A program made the translations under genes and the position numbers. From Desulfoluna limicola (GTDB taxonomy: Bacteria; Desulfobacterota; Desulfobacteria; Desulfobacterales; Desulfolunaceae), in NCBI RefSeq assembly GCF_021654575.1, contig NZ_AP024488.1:3309501-3373500 (forward strand): 64,000 nt of DNA, in the 5' to 3' direction. The notes beneath the pieces are model-generated. The model was given only the letters and a program-made list of their open reading frames with translations, ran no database searches and was not told the origin of the DNA. Of the stretch, positions 27,147 to 36,033 are shown one piece after another. Every line of letters starts with the position of its first letter. Positions within the stretch are counted from its first letter, which is position 1.

Positions 27147-28559
27147 ATGACACACCATACTGTTGAAAAGATAGGCGGCACGACCATGTCACAATTTGAC
27201 AAGGTCCTGGACAATATCCTCATCGGCGACCGATCCGGCAGCCAACTTTACAACCGCATCATCGTCGTCTCGGCGTACGGCGGGGTCACCGACCTGCTGC
27301 TCGAACACAAAAAAAACCGGGAACAAGGGGTCTACGCCCTCTTCTCGGAAAGCGACTCGTCGTGGACCTGGAGCGACGCCATCAGCAAGGTCTCGGACCA
27401 CATGTGCCGAATCAACGCCGAGCTGGAACCTCTGGGACTGGACATTTCCTTTGCAGACCGATTCGTCCGGGAACGCATCGAAGGGGTCCGAAGCTGCCTG
27501 CTGGACCTCACCCGGCTTTGCTCCTACGGTCACTTCCAGCTCGACGAGCACCTTATGACCGTTCGCGAAATGCTCAGCGCCATCGGAGAGGCCCACAGCG
27601 CACACAACACCTACCAGATCCTCAGCGCCCAAGGGATCAACGCCAGGTTTGTTGACTTAAGCGGGTGGATGGAGACGGAAAACCTGGCCTTTGAGGAAAA
27701 AATCAGGCAGGCCTTTGCAGATATCGACCTGGAAAACGAGCTCCCCATCGTCACGGGATACACCCAGTGCAGGGAAGGCCTGATGGACACCTACGATCGA
27801 GGCTACACCGAGATGACCTTCAGCAAGGTCGCTGTCATCACCGAAGCCAGGGAGGGAATCATCCACAAGGAGTTCCACCTGAGCAGCGCCGACCCCAAGA
27901 CCGTGGGGGAGGACAAAACCATCATCATCGGCGGGACAAACTACGACGTCTCGGACCAACTCTCAGACCTCGGCATGGAGGCCATCCACCCCCAGGCCGC
28001 CAAGGGCATGCGGAAAAGCGGGATTCCCCTGCGGATTAAAAACGCCTTTGAGCCCGAACACCCCGGCACCCTCATCACCAGTGAATACAAAAGCACCGAG
28101 CCAAGGGTGGAGATCATCGCAGGGCGCAACGACGTCACCCTTGTGGAGTGCTGGGACCAAGACATGGTGGGCCATATCGACCGGGACACCGATATCATGG
28201 CCCACTTTACAGCCTTTGGGCTGCGTAGCCTGGCCAAGGACATCAATGCCAACACAATCACCCATTATGTCTCCGCACCCCTGAACACAATCAAAAAACT
28301 CTCCAAGGCCATCAAGCAGTCCTTCCCCTCGGCGGATATCCTGATCAGAAAGGTAGCCCTGGTCTCAATCCTCGGGAGCAACATGAACGTCCCAGGAATC
28401 CTTCACGAGGCAGTTCTGGCCCTTACGGAAGCGGGCATTGATGTCCATGCGATCCACAAATGCATGCGGCCCGTGGGCATCCAGTTCGTGGTGGACGAAG
28501 AGCTGTTTCAAGATGCCGTGAAGGCCCTCCACGTTAAGCTGCTCGAAGAGGACTGTTAG
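27147..28559 (+). CDS. ask: Aspartate kinase of the ectoine cluster (Ask_Ect)
   Basis: Phosphorylates aspartate, feeding aspartate semialdehyde into ectoine synthesis. 470 residues from ATG 27147 (AAAGGAA 7 nt upstream); an ATG 45 bp further upstream is open but lacks the family start. The N-terminal kinase motif VEKIGGTTMSQF replaces the common KFGGTS, as in other ectoine-linked enzymes. VVSAYGGVTDLLL, VTGYTQCREG, GYTEMTFSKVA and the ACT region (ALVSILGSNMNVPGI) are present. Ectoine-type aspartokinases are generally insensitive to the lysine and threonine feedback that would choke the pathway (family knowledge). Last gene of the operon, separated from ectC by 205 bp containing a hairpin. Confidence 0.93.
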   Translation: MTHHTVEKIGGTTMSQFDKVLDNILIGDRSGSQLYNRIIVVSAYGGVTDLLLEHKKNREQGVYALFSESDSSWTWSDAISKVSDHMCRINAELEPLGLDISFADRFVRERIEGVRSCLLDLTRLCSYGHFQLDEHLMTVREMLSAIGEAHSAHNTYQILSAQGINARFVDLSGWMETENLAFEEKIRQAFADIDLENELPIVTGYTQCREGLMDTYDRGYTEMTFSKVAVITEAREGIIHKEFHLSSADPKTVGEDKTIIIGGTNYDVSDQLSDLGMEAIHPQAAKGMRKSGIPLRIKNAFEPEHPGTLITSEYKSTEPRVEIIAGRNDVTLVECWDQDMVGHIDRDTDIMAHFTAFGLRSLAKDINANTITHYVSAPLNTIKKLSKAIKQSFPSADILIRKVALVSILGSNMNVPGILHEAVLALTEAGIDVHAIHKCMRPVGIQFVVDEELFQDAVKALHVKLLEEDC

Positions 28560-28681
28560 TCGATGCAGCACAACCCGGCGAATGAACACGCCGCGAAATG
28601 TCGCCATCTGCCTTCAAAAAAAGAGAAAGCCGAGCCACTATTCCGTTGGGCCCGGCGGGTTGTCGCTTAAGAAAAGCTGCG
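28560..28681. other. Short region after ask
   Basis: No gene and no clear intrinsic terminator. It precedes the second copy of repeat B. Confidence 0.4.
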
Positions 28682-28884
28682 CAAAAACGGTTGGTTGCGG
28701 ATCCCTTTTCCCTCTGCCCCCCAGGGGTTGAGGGAGTAAGGAAACGGCATACTCGTTAAACCAGAACCATATGCGTTGAAACATCTGTGATGCCGGAGAG
28801 GGGCTTTTGAGACCTGTGTCTCAAACCCAGCATTTAGATCAGGCAAAAGGTTGGCCCCCGGCAGGGCCGCCGGAGGCAATATTG
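28682..28884 (-). repeat. Repeat B, copy 2
   Basis: Same orientation as 61021-61206. Shared landmarks are CTCGTTAAACC, TCAAACCCAG-like text and the terminus GGCCCCCGGCAGGGCCGCCGGAGGCA written in pieces across 28851-28878. The long palindrome near 28702-28738 is degenerate here (CCCTTTTCCCTCTGCC / GGTTGAGGGAGTAAGG). It occupies most of the gap between ask and the lipase gene. Beyond it, 28885-29277 holds a repeat A fragment (CCTCCGGTGGCAAGG near 28914) and no gene. Confidence 0.7.
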
Positions 28885-29277
28885 AGCTGGTATCCTCAAA
28901 GAACAGAAAGCGACCTCCGGTGGCAAGGGTAAACCACATCAAAACCCAATGGCAAAAAGGCACCTTGCATCGAAGACGTTTTATGACCGGCATCCCAACT
29001 GAAGCCGTCTTAGGAGCTTGTCATGCCTGAAGGGGCAGGTGGTGAACACTGTTCGGTTTTTATTTGACCTTTCAGATTGCATACGATATTTTTAGGGCGA
29101 GTCGGCTTCCGCTGCCCTCCAAACCCGCCCTTCTGAGCCGCAAGTCTTTCCCCGGTCTTACTAAACAACCGTTCCATGCCCGTCCCGAACAGAAGGCTCT
29201 ATGCCGTGTTTCCGTGCGGCCCCCATGGCGTCTTCACCCTCGCATCAACCCTGCAACGCATGAAAAGGAGGACACAG

Positions 29278-30204
29278 ATGAACCTGAGTGGCTCACCAAC
29301 AAAAACCAAACACCGTTCATTAATACTATCCATGATTTTTTTCCTTCTCCTGCCGATCCCGGTGCTGGCCGGGGGATCGTCCGATTCCTGTGCAACGACA
29401 TACCCCATCATCCTCGCCCACGGCATGGGCGCATCCGCCGAGATCCTCGGTATCGTGGACTACTGGGGGGGCCTTGATGACGTCCTGGAAGATGAGGGGG
29501 CAGACGTATACATCACCTCGGTAAACGGAATGGACAGCACGGTGAACAAGGCGGTTGATTTCACGGCGCAGTTCCATCAGATTCTTGCCGTCTCCGGGGC
29601 AAGCAAGGCCAACATCATTGGTCACTCCCACGGAACAATCTACACCCGGTACGCCATCTCAAACCTTGGGCTTTCGGACAAGGTGGCAAGCCATACCAGC
29701 ATCGCCGGCCCCCACAGGGGAAGCGCCGTGGCCGATGCGGTGGTGGGCATCGTTCCCGACTCGCTGGAGTGGCTGGTGGGCGACACCATGGATTTCATCT
29801 ATGCGTTCCTTTTCGGAGATACAAACCCCAACAGCCTCGACAACGCCTATGACGTCACCAGGCCATACATGATCAACACCTTCAACCCCAACACACCGAA
29901 TATGCCGAACGTTTACTACCAAAGCTGGGCAGGTAAGATCAAGACCATGGCGGTGGATGCACGGAACTGGTACTTCATCGGCACATGGCCCCTGCTTCTC
30001 GCCTACGAAGGGTCCAACGACGGCCTTGTCAGCATCAACAGCGCCAAGTGGGGAAACTTCCGCGGTACCGAGGACGGTTCATGGTACAGCGCCGGTGTGG
30101 ATCACCTGAATATCGTCGGCATGCCCTTCAACCTTACCCCTGGGTTTGACCGTGACGAATTCTATATCGATCTTGTCAGCGAGTTGAAAGGGTGGGGGTA
30201 TTGA
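29278..30204 (+). CDS. Secreted triacylglycerol lipase (family I, foldase-dependent type)
   Basis: 308 residues from ATG 29278, chosen for AAGGAGG 6 nt upstream. A signal peptide (ILSMIFFLLLPIPVLAGG) directs export. Alpha/beta-hydrolase features: oxyanion loop PIILAHGMGAS, nucleophile elbow IIGHSHGTIYTRYA, a late Asp in EGSNDGLVS and the catalytic His in VDHLNIVG. This fits Pseudomonas/Burkholderia-type family I lipases, which need a dedicated membrane-anchored foldase, and a lif-like gene follows 208 bp downstream. It probably reaches the outside by type II secretion, whose genes are not in this window. It hydrolyses long-chain acylglycerols or related esters. Confidence 0.88.
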   Translation: MNLSGSPTKTKHRSLILSMIFFLLLPIPVLAGGSSDSCATTYPIILAHGMGASAEILGIVDYWGGLDDVLEDEGADVYITSVNGMDSTVNKAVDFTAQFHQILAVSGASKANIIGHSHGTIYTRYAISNLGLSDKVASHTSIAGPHRGSAVADAVVGIVPDSLEWLVGDTMDFIYAFLFGDTNPNSLDNAYDVTRPYMINTFNPNTPNMPNVYYQSWAGKIKTMAVDARNWYFIGTWPLLLAYEGSNDGLVSINSAKWGNFRGTEDGSWYSAGVDHLNIVGMPFNLTPGFDRDEFYIDLVSELKGWGY

Positions 30205-30242
30205 TCATGTGCTGAAAAGATGACTCGAATTGCGAAAAGGGG

Positions 30243-30338
30243 CATTTGCCGGTTATGACTGGAAGAACAATAGACCGGGGCGCTGGAACCTATCTCCGGC
30301 AAATGTCCTTCAGTAATTTTTCAGGCCGAGTTCGGCCT
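30243..30338 (+). promoter_or_regulatory. Paired inverted repeats between lipase and foldase genes
   Basis: A perfect 10-bp inverted repeat CATTTGCCGG / CCGGCAAATG (30243-30252, 30296-30305) encloses 43 nt. A tight second hairpin AGGCCGA / TCGGCCT follows at 30323-30338. No T run follows either one. They could set the lipase:foldase ratio through RNA processing. Confidence 0.45.
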
Positions 30339-30412
30339 CTCGGGGAACGGTATGCCCCCCGGATAAGACCCTGGAACCCCTTTCCCTCACAAACGAGGAG
30401 CATTCATCCCTT

Positions 30413-31480
30413 ATGACCAGGAAAAAAGTCGCTGCTCTTCTCGGAATCCTCGCCGTTGCTGCCCTCCTTGTGGTCCTCCGATCCGGTGACCCGGGCCGGG
30501 GCAAAGGCTATATTTTCGATAGAAGCCATACCATCCCTGTCGATGCGGTAAAAAACCTGCGCAAAAAAGTCAGGGAACCGGCCAGCCATGCCATGAAAAT
30601 CGATCCGACGGCGACTCCCCGGGTTCCCCCCCCCCCGTTGGAGATCGACGGCCTGCTCTCCGACGGTCTGATGAACCACGAGACCTTGAGGTACCTTCGA
30701 TTCCTCCACAAGAAATTCAGGAAGAGTATCGATACCGCAGGACACCTTGAAGAGATTCGCGGTTATCTCTTTTCGAATCTGCCCCTGGATGAGGCAAGGG
30801 AAATCTACCGGCTGTACAGTGACTACCTCGCCTGCGAGATGGCTCTCACGGAAACAGCTCAGCTGTGGAGCAAGCCCGAAACCCCCGAAGACTATATCGG
30901 TCTCTTGAGAACCATGCAGGAGTTCAGGCGAGAGTACCTCGGAGATGACACGGCAGACACCCTTTTCGGGGCAGAGGTAAAATCCAGGGAATACGCCATA
31001 AGAAGGGCGGTGATCGTCCATACCAGCGACATGTTCGGCAGAGAAAAAGAAGCGCTTATCAAATCGCTCAATACCGATATATGGGGAGAGGACGGCGCAG
31101 TGATCGAGGGAATCCACATGCCCTACAACCGCTACCGGGAGAAGCTCGCCATCTATGCCAGAGATTTCGAGGACATGACCTCCGAATCAGACAGAGCCAC
31201 TCTGACCCGAGAACTCAGGGAGTCTGTCTTCCCGCCACAGGTGGTGGCGCGCCTTGAGGAGGTGGACGAGAAACTGGCCCGGGAACAAAACATCGAAACG
31301 ACATACCTCCAGATGGAAAAGGAGATCCTCGACGCCCCGGATCTTACCCCAGAAGAGAAGACCGAGAGCATCGGTGCACTGCAGGACGAGTCCTTCGGCG
31401 ATGAGGCGGAGGCCTTCCGCAGACGCAAAGCCATACAAAAGGGACTCGAAAGCCTCACGGCCGGAGGGGGCAAAACCTGA
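30413..31480 (+). CDS. lif: Lipase foldase/chaperone (Lif family), divergent
   Basis: 355 residues. One N-terminal transmembrane anchor (VAALLGILAVAALLVVL) and a proline-rich linker (PRVPPPPLEI) precede a long, charged, all-helical periplasmic part (residues 80-350), the Lif architecture. The segment LSDGLMNHETLRYLRFLHKKF aligns with the family start but the hallmark RxxFDY(F/C)LSA motif is not kept. Position right after a family I lipase supports the assignment. It would hold and fold the lipase in the periplasm before secretion. Confidence 0.75.
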   Translation: MTRKKVAALLGILAVAALLVVLRSGDPGRGKGYIFDRSHTIPVDAVKNLRKKVREPASHAMKIDPTATPRVPPPPLEIDGLLSDGLMNHETLRYLRFLHKKFRKSIDTAGHLEEIRGYLFSNLPLDEAREIYRLYSDYLACEMALTETAQLWSKPETPEDYIGLLRTMQEFRREYLGDDTADTLFGAEVKSREYAIRRAVIVHTSDMFGREKEALIKSLNTDIWGEDGAVIEGIHMPYNRYREKLAIYARDFEDMTSESDRATLTRELRESVFPPQVVARLEEVDEKLAREQNIETTYLQMEKEILDAPDLTPEEKTESIGALQDESFGDEAEAFRRRKAIQKGLESLTAGGGKT

Positions 31481-31515
31481 TTCCGGGACGAAGGCATTGG
31501 CTGCGGGGTGCCTGT

Positions 31516-33096
31516 TCAGGATCGATGCTCTCCACGTACCGCACCCGCCTTGCCCTCCCCGTCAAGGATCACCGCCATCAACGAGAAGATAATCCACAAC
31601 CCTGCGAAATAGAGGATTGAATCCCCCATCCGCGTATAGAGGGTGACCCCGCTGAGCCGTGAAAAGGTTCCCGAGACCTGCTGCCGTGTGAAGAGATTTG
31701 AAGCCTCACCGATCTCCCCCAAGGGCGAGATAAGGGCCGATATCCCAGAGTTCGAAGCCCTGAGGAGAAATCGTCTGTTCTCAATGGCCCTGACCCGCGA
31801 GGCACCCAAGTGGATATAGGGCATGGCTGACGTTCCAAACCAGGAATCGTTGGAAAGGTTCACAAGAAATTCAGCCCCCATAAGAACCGAATGCCGCACA
31901 TGGCGGGGAAAGAGGGATTCGAGGCAAATGGAGGCCCCGACCACCCCCATGGGACTGCTCACCGCTGATGGCGTCCTGCCCCGTTCAAACGTTTCAGGGG
32001 CATTGTGGTATGTTCCCAAAAAGCCGCCACCGGGTGTATCCTCTGCATAAGGCAGAAGAATGTGTTTATCGTACCACCGCGTCTTGCCCGCTTTCGAAAC
32101 AAAGCACGCGCTGTTGTACACCCCCTCCTCCCCTTTTCGCAGGCCCCCGGAGATAAGAAGGCTTCCCGCACCGATTCGCTCCCCGAGGCTTGACAGGAGA
32201 CCATCATCGACGCGTGCAGAAACATTCAGGACCGTCTCGGGCCAGACGATGACCCGCGGTCGCCCCCCCTCCCCTGCCCCGCTCAACGCCAGGTACGTCT
32301 TCACCCGGCTTAAAAACCCCATCCCGCTCCACCGCTCCTTCTGCGTGAAATTTCCCTGCACCAGTATCGCCTCAATCCCACCGCCATCCCGGACGGTTGC
32401 TTCCACGTAGGAACCAACCTGAGCGATCCTGAGACTCCCGTAAGCCACAGGAAGGGCAAATGCCATGAGGAGGAGGATCACCGGTAACCCGAGTTGTGAG
32501 AGGCCCCCCTCCCCCATCCGTGAGGCACAGCGGGCAAGCCTTTTCAAGAGAAGAAATACCAACGAGTTGATCATCACCACGACAAAGGTGACCCCGTGAA
32601 TTCCCCCGACATCGGCAATCTGGATAAACCGCAGAAATGGGAGAGTCGCATACCCGAGATGGCCCCAGGGAACGAGAAATGGCGTCAGCTCCTTGGTTGA
32701 ATCAAGGATGATCCAGAGGGAGGGAACCGCAAGGAGATGAAAGAGGAGATGGTCCCTTTGGAGAAAGGAATGGAACAAGGCGAAAACCGCATACTGAAGT
32801 GCATACGGAACACAGGATGAACCAATAAAAAAAACCGCCGCCGAACCAAAGCTTTTGTCATATTGCCCGGTAAGGGCGTTGAAAAGCCAATATCCCATCC
32901 CCAAGGCAAGCAGCGCCCCGAAAAGTCCGCCGCAAACCAACCGCTGCGTGGTTTTTTCCGCATTTTCCAGAGCGAACAGCAAAGGCACGAGGGCGACAAA
33001 GGAGAGCCCCCAAAACGAGGGGGTAGGAAAGGAGAGGACCACAAGCGCGGCAGACAAAGCCGGAAGGGTTATTGAATAGAAAACATGCCTACGCAT
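31516..33096 (-). CDS. lnt: Apolipoprotein N-acyltransferase
   Basis: Transfers the third acyl chain to lipoproteins at the periplasmic face of the inner membrane. 526 residues from ATG 33096 (MRRHVFYSIT); the open frame further upstream looks noncoding. About six N-terminal helices precede a nitrilase-like domain with the catalytic triad visible as Glu in VIVWPETVL, Lys in RWYDKHILLPYAED and Cys in VGASICLES. A last helix (SILYFAGLWIIFSLMAVIL) closes the protein. It converges with lif, ending 35 bp from it. The window encodes lipoproteins that would be substrates. Confidence 0.9.
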   Translation of the reverse strand: MRRHVFYSITLPALSAALVVLSFPTPSFWGLSFVALVPLLFALENAEKTTQRLVCGGLFGALLALGMGYWLFNALTGQYDKSFGSAAVFFIGSSCVPYALQYAVFALFHSFLQRDHLLFHLLAVPSLWIILDSTKELTPFLVPWGHLGYATLPFLRFIQIADVGGIHGVTFVVVMINSLVFLLLKRLARCASRMGEGGLSQLGLPVILLLMAFALPVAYGSLRIAQVGSYVEATVRDGGGIEAILVQGNFTQKERWSGMGFLSRVKTYLALSGAGEGGRPRVIVWPETVLNVSARVDDGLLSSLGERIGAGSLLISGGLRKGEEGVYNSACFVSKAGKTRWYDKHILLPYAEDTPGGGFLGTYHNAPETFERGRTPSAVSSPMGVVGASICLESLFPRHVRHSVLMGAEFLVNLSNDSWFGTSAMPYIHLGASRVRAIENRRFLLRASNSGISALISPLGEIGEASNLFTRQQVSGTFSRLSGVTLYTRMGDSILYFAGLWIIFSLMAVILDGEGKAGAVRGEHRS

Positions 33097-33799
33097 GCGA
33101 CAATACCCGCTTTTCAGATAAAAACAAGCCCTTAGTACGGAGTCGGTGACCTCCGAGCCGCCCCCCGTGCCCCGAGCAAACCTGTGAGACACGTAAGCCC
33201 CCCAAAACGATAGGTCCACCCAGTGTCTTTTCCTGGCGGGCACGGCATGTCACAGAGTTTAATGCCCCGGAAACAGGGCTCGGCAAGGGTCGTGCCATGG
33301 GCCTGCCTTTGATATTGAGGTAGATGAAAAATGGCGAGTCCTGAATCAAACACCTGGGGGCCAACCATCATCAGGCTATCGGCACTTCCCCTGTCCTGTC
33401 AAGGGTTTGGTCGCACACACCATTCATAAAATGCTGATCCCGGGATCGATCTCCCTCGAAAACCATAACGCGTCTGTTCGCCCCCGGCGCATCGCTTTTT
33501 GCCTGGCTGCCCATCAAGCAGACCTTTTCCAGAATCTACAACCGAAAGAAGAATCGCCGGGGATCGCTCTCGAGGGAAGCGCTTTAAAAGCGTGCTCATT
33601 GAAAAAGGAGAAACCGTGATCAATTGCCTGGCCCATCTGGTCGTCAGGTTGCCCGACAGCCGGGAGACCACATTGAAAAGCTGTCGTTACGCGAAAATAA
33701 ATGGGGTCTCTTCTCGATAACGGTCGCACGACCTTACTCTCCACGCGAATGCCTCACAAGCGATGGCATTACGGCGACCTCAATGCAGTCGCCATAGGG
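33097..33799. other. Intergenic region, no gene recognised
   Basis: Several open frames of 70-90 codons exist, but none has a convincing start, ribosome-binding site or recognisable protein pattern. No clear repeat family copy except at its end. Confidence 0.45.
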
Positions 33800-33838
33800 T
33801 TTCAAGCTGCCCTCACCTTGCCGCCGGAGGCTCGTGTG
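33800..33838 (-). repeat. Repeat A fragment
   Basis: CTCACCTTGCCGCCGGAGGC, the gene-proximal end only, 20 bp from the stop of the Cys-rich protein gene, in the same orientation relative to that gene as the other gene-end copies. Confidence 0.65.
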
Positions 33839-33857
33839 TCCGCGTCATGAAAACGCA

Positions 33858-34244
33858 TCAGGCTGCACTGCGGCGGCTCTTGCAACAGACCCCACCATCG
33901 GCACACCCACCACGGCAGGTGCAATTGCCCCCACAACACGAGATCGCTTCGCCTGACGGTATCAGAGACACGGGGTCCGGTGTCTCGACCAGCTCAGGTT
34001 CATCGGCATGGATGGTGCCGGTGCCGCAACACAAGGGGCAGAGGCCTCCGGAATGCACAATGCGGGTCACCCCTCCGCCAAGGGGAATCAGCTTGAAGGG
34101 AATGCGAGACTCGGCCATGTGGCTTACGAGCCATTTGACGAAAAGGTCATTTTTCAGGTCCACGGAATCAAATTTCCCCTGGGCCAGCTGGGCCATCATT
34201 TTAATCTGAAACGAACGCATGACCTTGGATTCTCTCTTCGTCAT
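33858..34244 (-). CDS. Small cysteine-rich protein, unknown function
   Basis: 128 residues, start ATG 34244 with GGAGGAG 7 nt upstream, so translation is likely. The first 65 residues look like a compact basic domain (MRSFQIKMMAQLAQGKFDSV). The rest holds about ten Cys in tight groups: CPLCCGTG (reminiscent of a DnaJ-type CxxCxGxG knuckle) and a C-terminal CCGGNCTCRGGC...VCC cluster. This suggests zinc or copper binding, or a redox role. No family recognised. It lies downstream of flavodoxin in the same orientation, separated by a hairpin. Confidence 0.6.
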   Translation of the reverse strand: MTKRESKVMRSFQIKMMAQLAQGKFDSVDLKNDLFVKWLVSHMAESRIPFKLIPLGGGVTRIVHSGGLCPLCCGTGTIHADEPELVETPDPVSLIPSGEAISCCGGNCTCRGGCADGGVCCKSRRSAA

Positions 34245-34293
34245 CGGTCAACTCCTCCGGCATATCTTCTGCCTTATTTCATTGTCGAAAGAA

Positions 34294-34314
34294 CCGGGGC
34301 CCTTTCAGCCCCGG
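34294..34314 (-). terminator. Hairpin between flavodoxin and Cys-rich protein genes
   Basis: CCGGGGC / GCCCCGG with a 7-nt loop, 79 bp after the flavodoxin stop. On the minus strand it is followed by TTCTTTC, a poor U tract, so termination may be partial. Confidence 0.45.
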
Positions 34315-34392
34315 ATCATCGCATGTGTCAGCCCGGACAGGCATGAAAACAAGAACAGTCCGGGTCATTGGATAACTCACACAACCTGCCAT

Positions 34393-34956
<564 letters not shown>

Positions 34957-35310
34957 CTAAAATCTTTGGCAAGGCTAACTTTTTTCAGAGATCCATAAAC
35001 ACCACCTTAAAACCGCCCCGCATTCCTCTTGGTTCAAAGCAGTAAAAAACAGTGCCTGATACTAAAAAAGGCTCGGCACAGGATATGCCAGATATGGGGG
35101 GGCAGCCCACCCCAGCAGCCCTAACAGAAGCTACTTAAACCCCATGACAAGTCCATAAACAGGCTTAACTTGGTATTTTATGGGCAACTAGTCGCTTTTT
35201 CCCCGGCGGCCCTGACGGGGCTGAACGTTTACCAACTTTTTTGACGCTGGGTTTAACACACAGGTCTTAAAATTGTCCGTGAACGCATTCCGTTTTAAAA
35301 GCGCATCCAC
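34957..35310. other. Intergenic region between importer and flavodoxin
   Basis: No gene. A decayed family B-like terminus (CCCCGGCGGCCCTGACGGGG) lies at 35201-35220, followed by scattered similarity to family B text (GTTTACCAACTTTTTTGACG). Confidence 0.45.
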
Positions 35311-35375
35311 TCCCTGCTTTCAAGGTGGTTTTTGCTATAATGGCTTCGCCACCCTTGCAACCGAGGGCACGCTTT
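35311..35375 (-). repeat. Repeat A copy overlapping the 3' end of the ABC ATPase gene
   Basis: Contains CTGCTTTCAAGGTGG, the subfamily hairpin ATGGCTTCGCCACCC and GAGGGCACGCTTTC. Bases 35335-35375 are coding on the minus strand: the last codons of the ATPase (SVPSVARVAKPL and the TAG) lie in the repeat. Confidence 0.75.
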
Positions 35376-36033
35376 CACACCCTTCTCGCCTCCCCCCATA
35401 GTCTGCCCCCTCGTCACAACACGCCAGCGCAACCCCTTCAGGAAAATCAATAATTCGATCGCAGAGTTTGCTCAGGAGTCCAAGGTCATGACTTATCACC
35501 ACGAGCCCCATCTGGTGCCTTTCCTGATGATTCTTGACGGCATGCCAGAGGGCAGCCTGGGTAATGGCATCAATCATGGCACTCATCTCATCGGCGATGA
35601 GAAACTGCGTCCCCGGATGAAGGGCCCGGGCAATGGCCAGGCGCTGGATCTCGCCACCGGAGAGTTCGTGGGGGTAGCGGCGATGCCAGGAGGGCAGGAT
35701 GCCAAGGGCATCAAGGATCTCAGGCAGGGGGTCGCCCCCTTCGGCGAGGATCTTTCCGGCACGCCAGCGCGGATTCACGGTGAGCTCGGGATGCTGAAAG
35801 AGAAGCTGCACCGACAGGCGCCCTTTTTGGGGCAGGGGGTCTCCCCCAAGGGTCACCCGTCCGGAGTCGGGCACAAGAAACCCTGCAAGAAGGCGGGCAA
35901 AGGTGGACTTGCCGCAACCGCTGGGCCCAAAAATGCCCACGGTTTCCCCGTGCCGGACGTGCAGAGAGACGCCGGACACACTCTCACGTTCTGATTTTGG
36001 GTAACGATAGTGAATGTTCCAGGCATCAAGCAT
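35335..36033 (-). CDS. Peptide/nickel-type ABC importer, ATPase 2
   Basis: 232-residue cytoplasmic ATPase. Walker A GPSGCGKSTF, signature ELSGGEIQRLAIA, Walker B FLIADEMSAMID and switch His in VVISHDLG. The DEMSAMIDAITQA form resembles ATPases of Opp1/Cnt-like metal-chelate importers, but this is not decisive. The start overlaps the preceding ATPase gene by 8 bp. The last dozen residues are encoded by a repeat A copy that also provides the stop codon, so the natural C-terminus has probably been replaced. Confidence 0.88.
   Translation of the reverse strand: MLDAWNIHYRYPKSERESVSGVSLHVRHGETVGIFGPSGCGKSTFARLLAGFLVPDSGRVTLGGDPLPQKGRLSVQLLFQHPELTVNPRWRAGKILAEGGDPLPEILDALGILPSWHRRYPHELSGGEIQRLAIARALHPGTQFLIADEMSAMIDAITQAALWHAVKNHQERHQMGLVVISHDLGLLSKLCDRIIDFPEGVALACCDEGADYGGRREGCESVPSVARVAKPL

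Noticed and set aside
33089..33671. Several 70-90 codon frames between lnt and the Cys-rich gene
   Set aside because: No start signals, no known domains, frames overlap each other on both strands.
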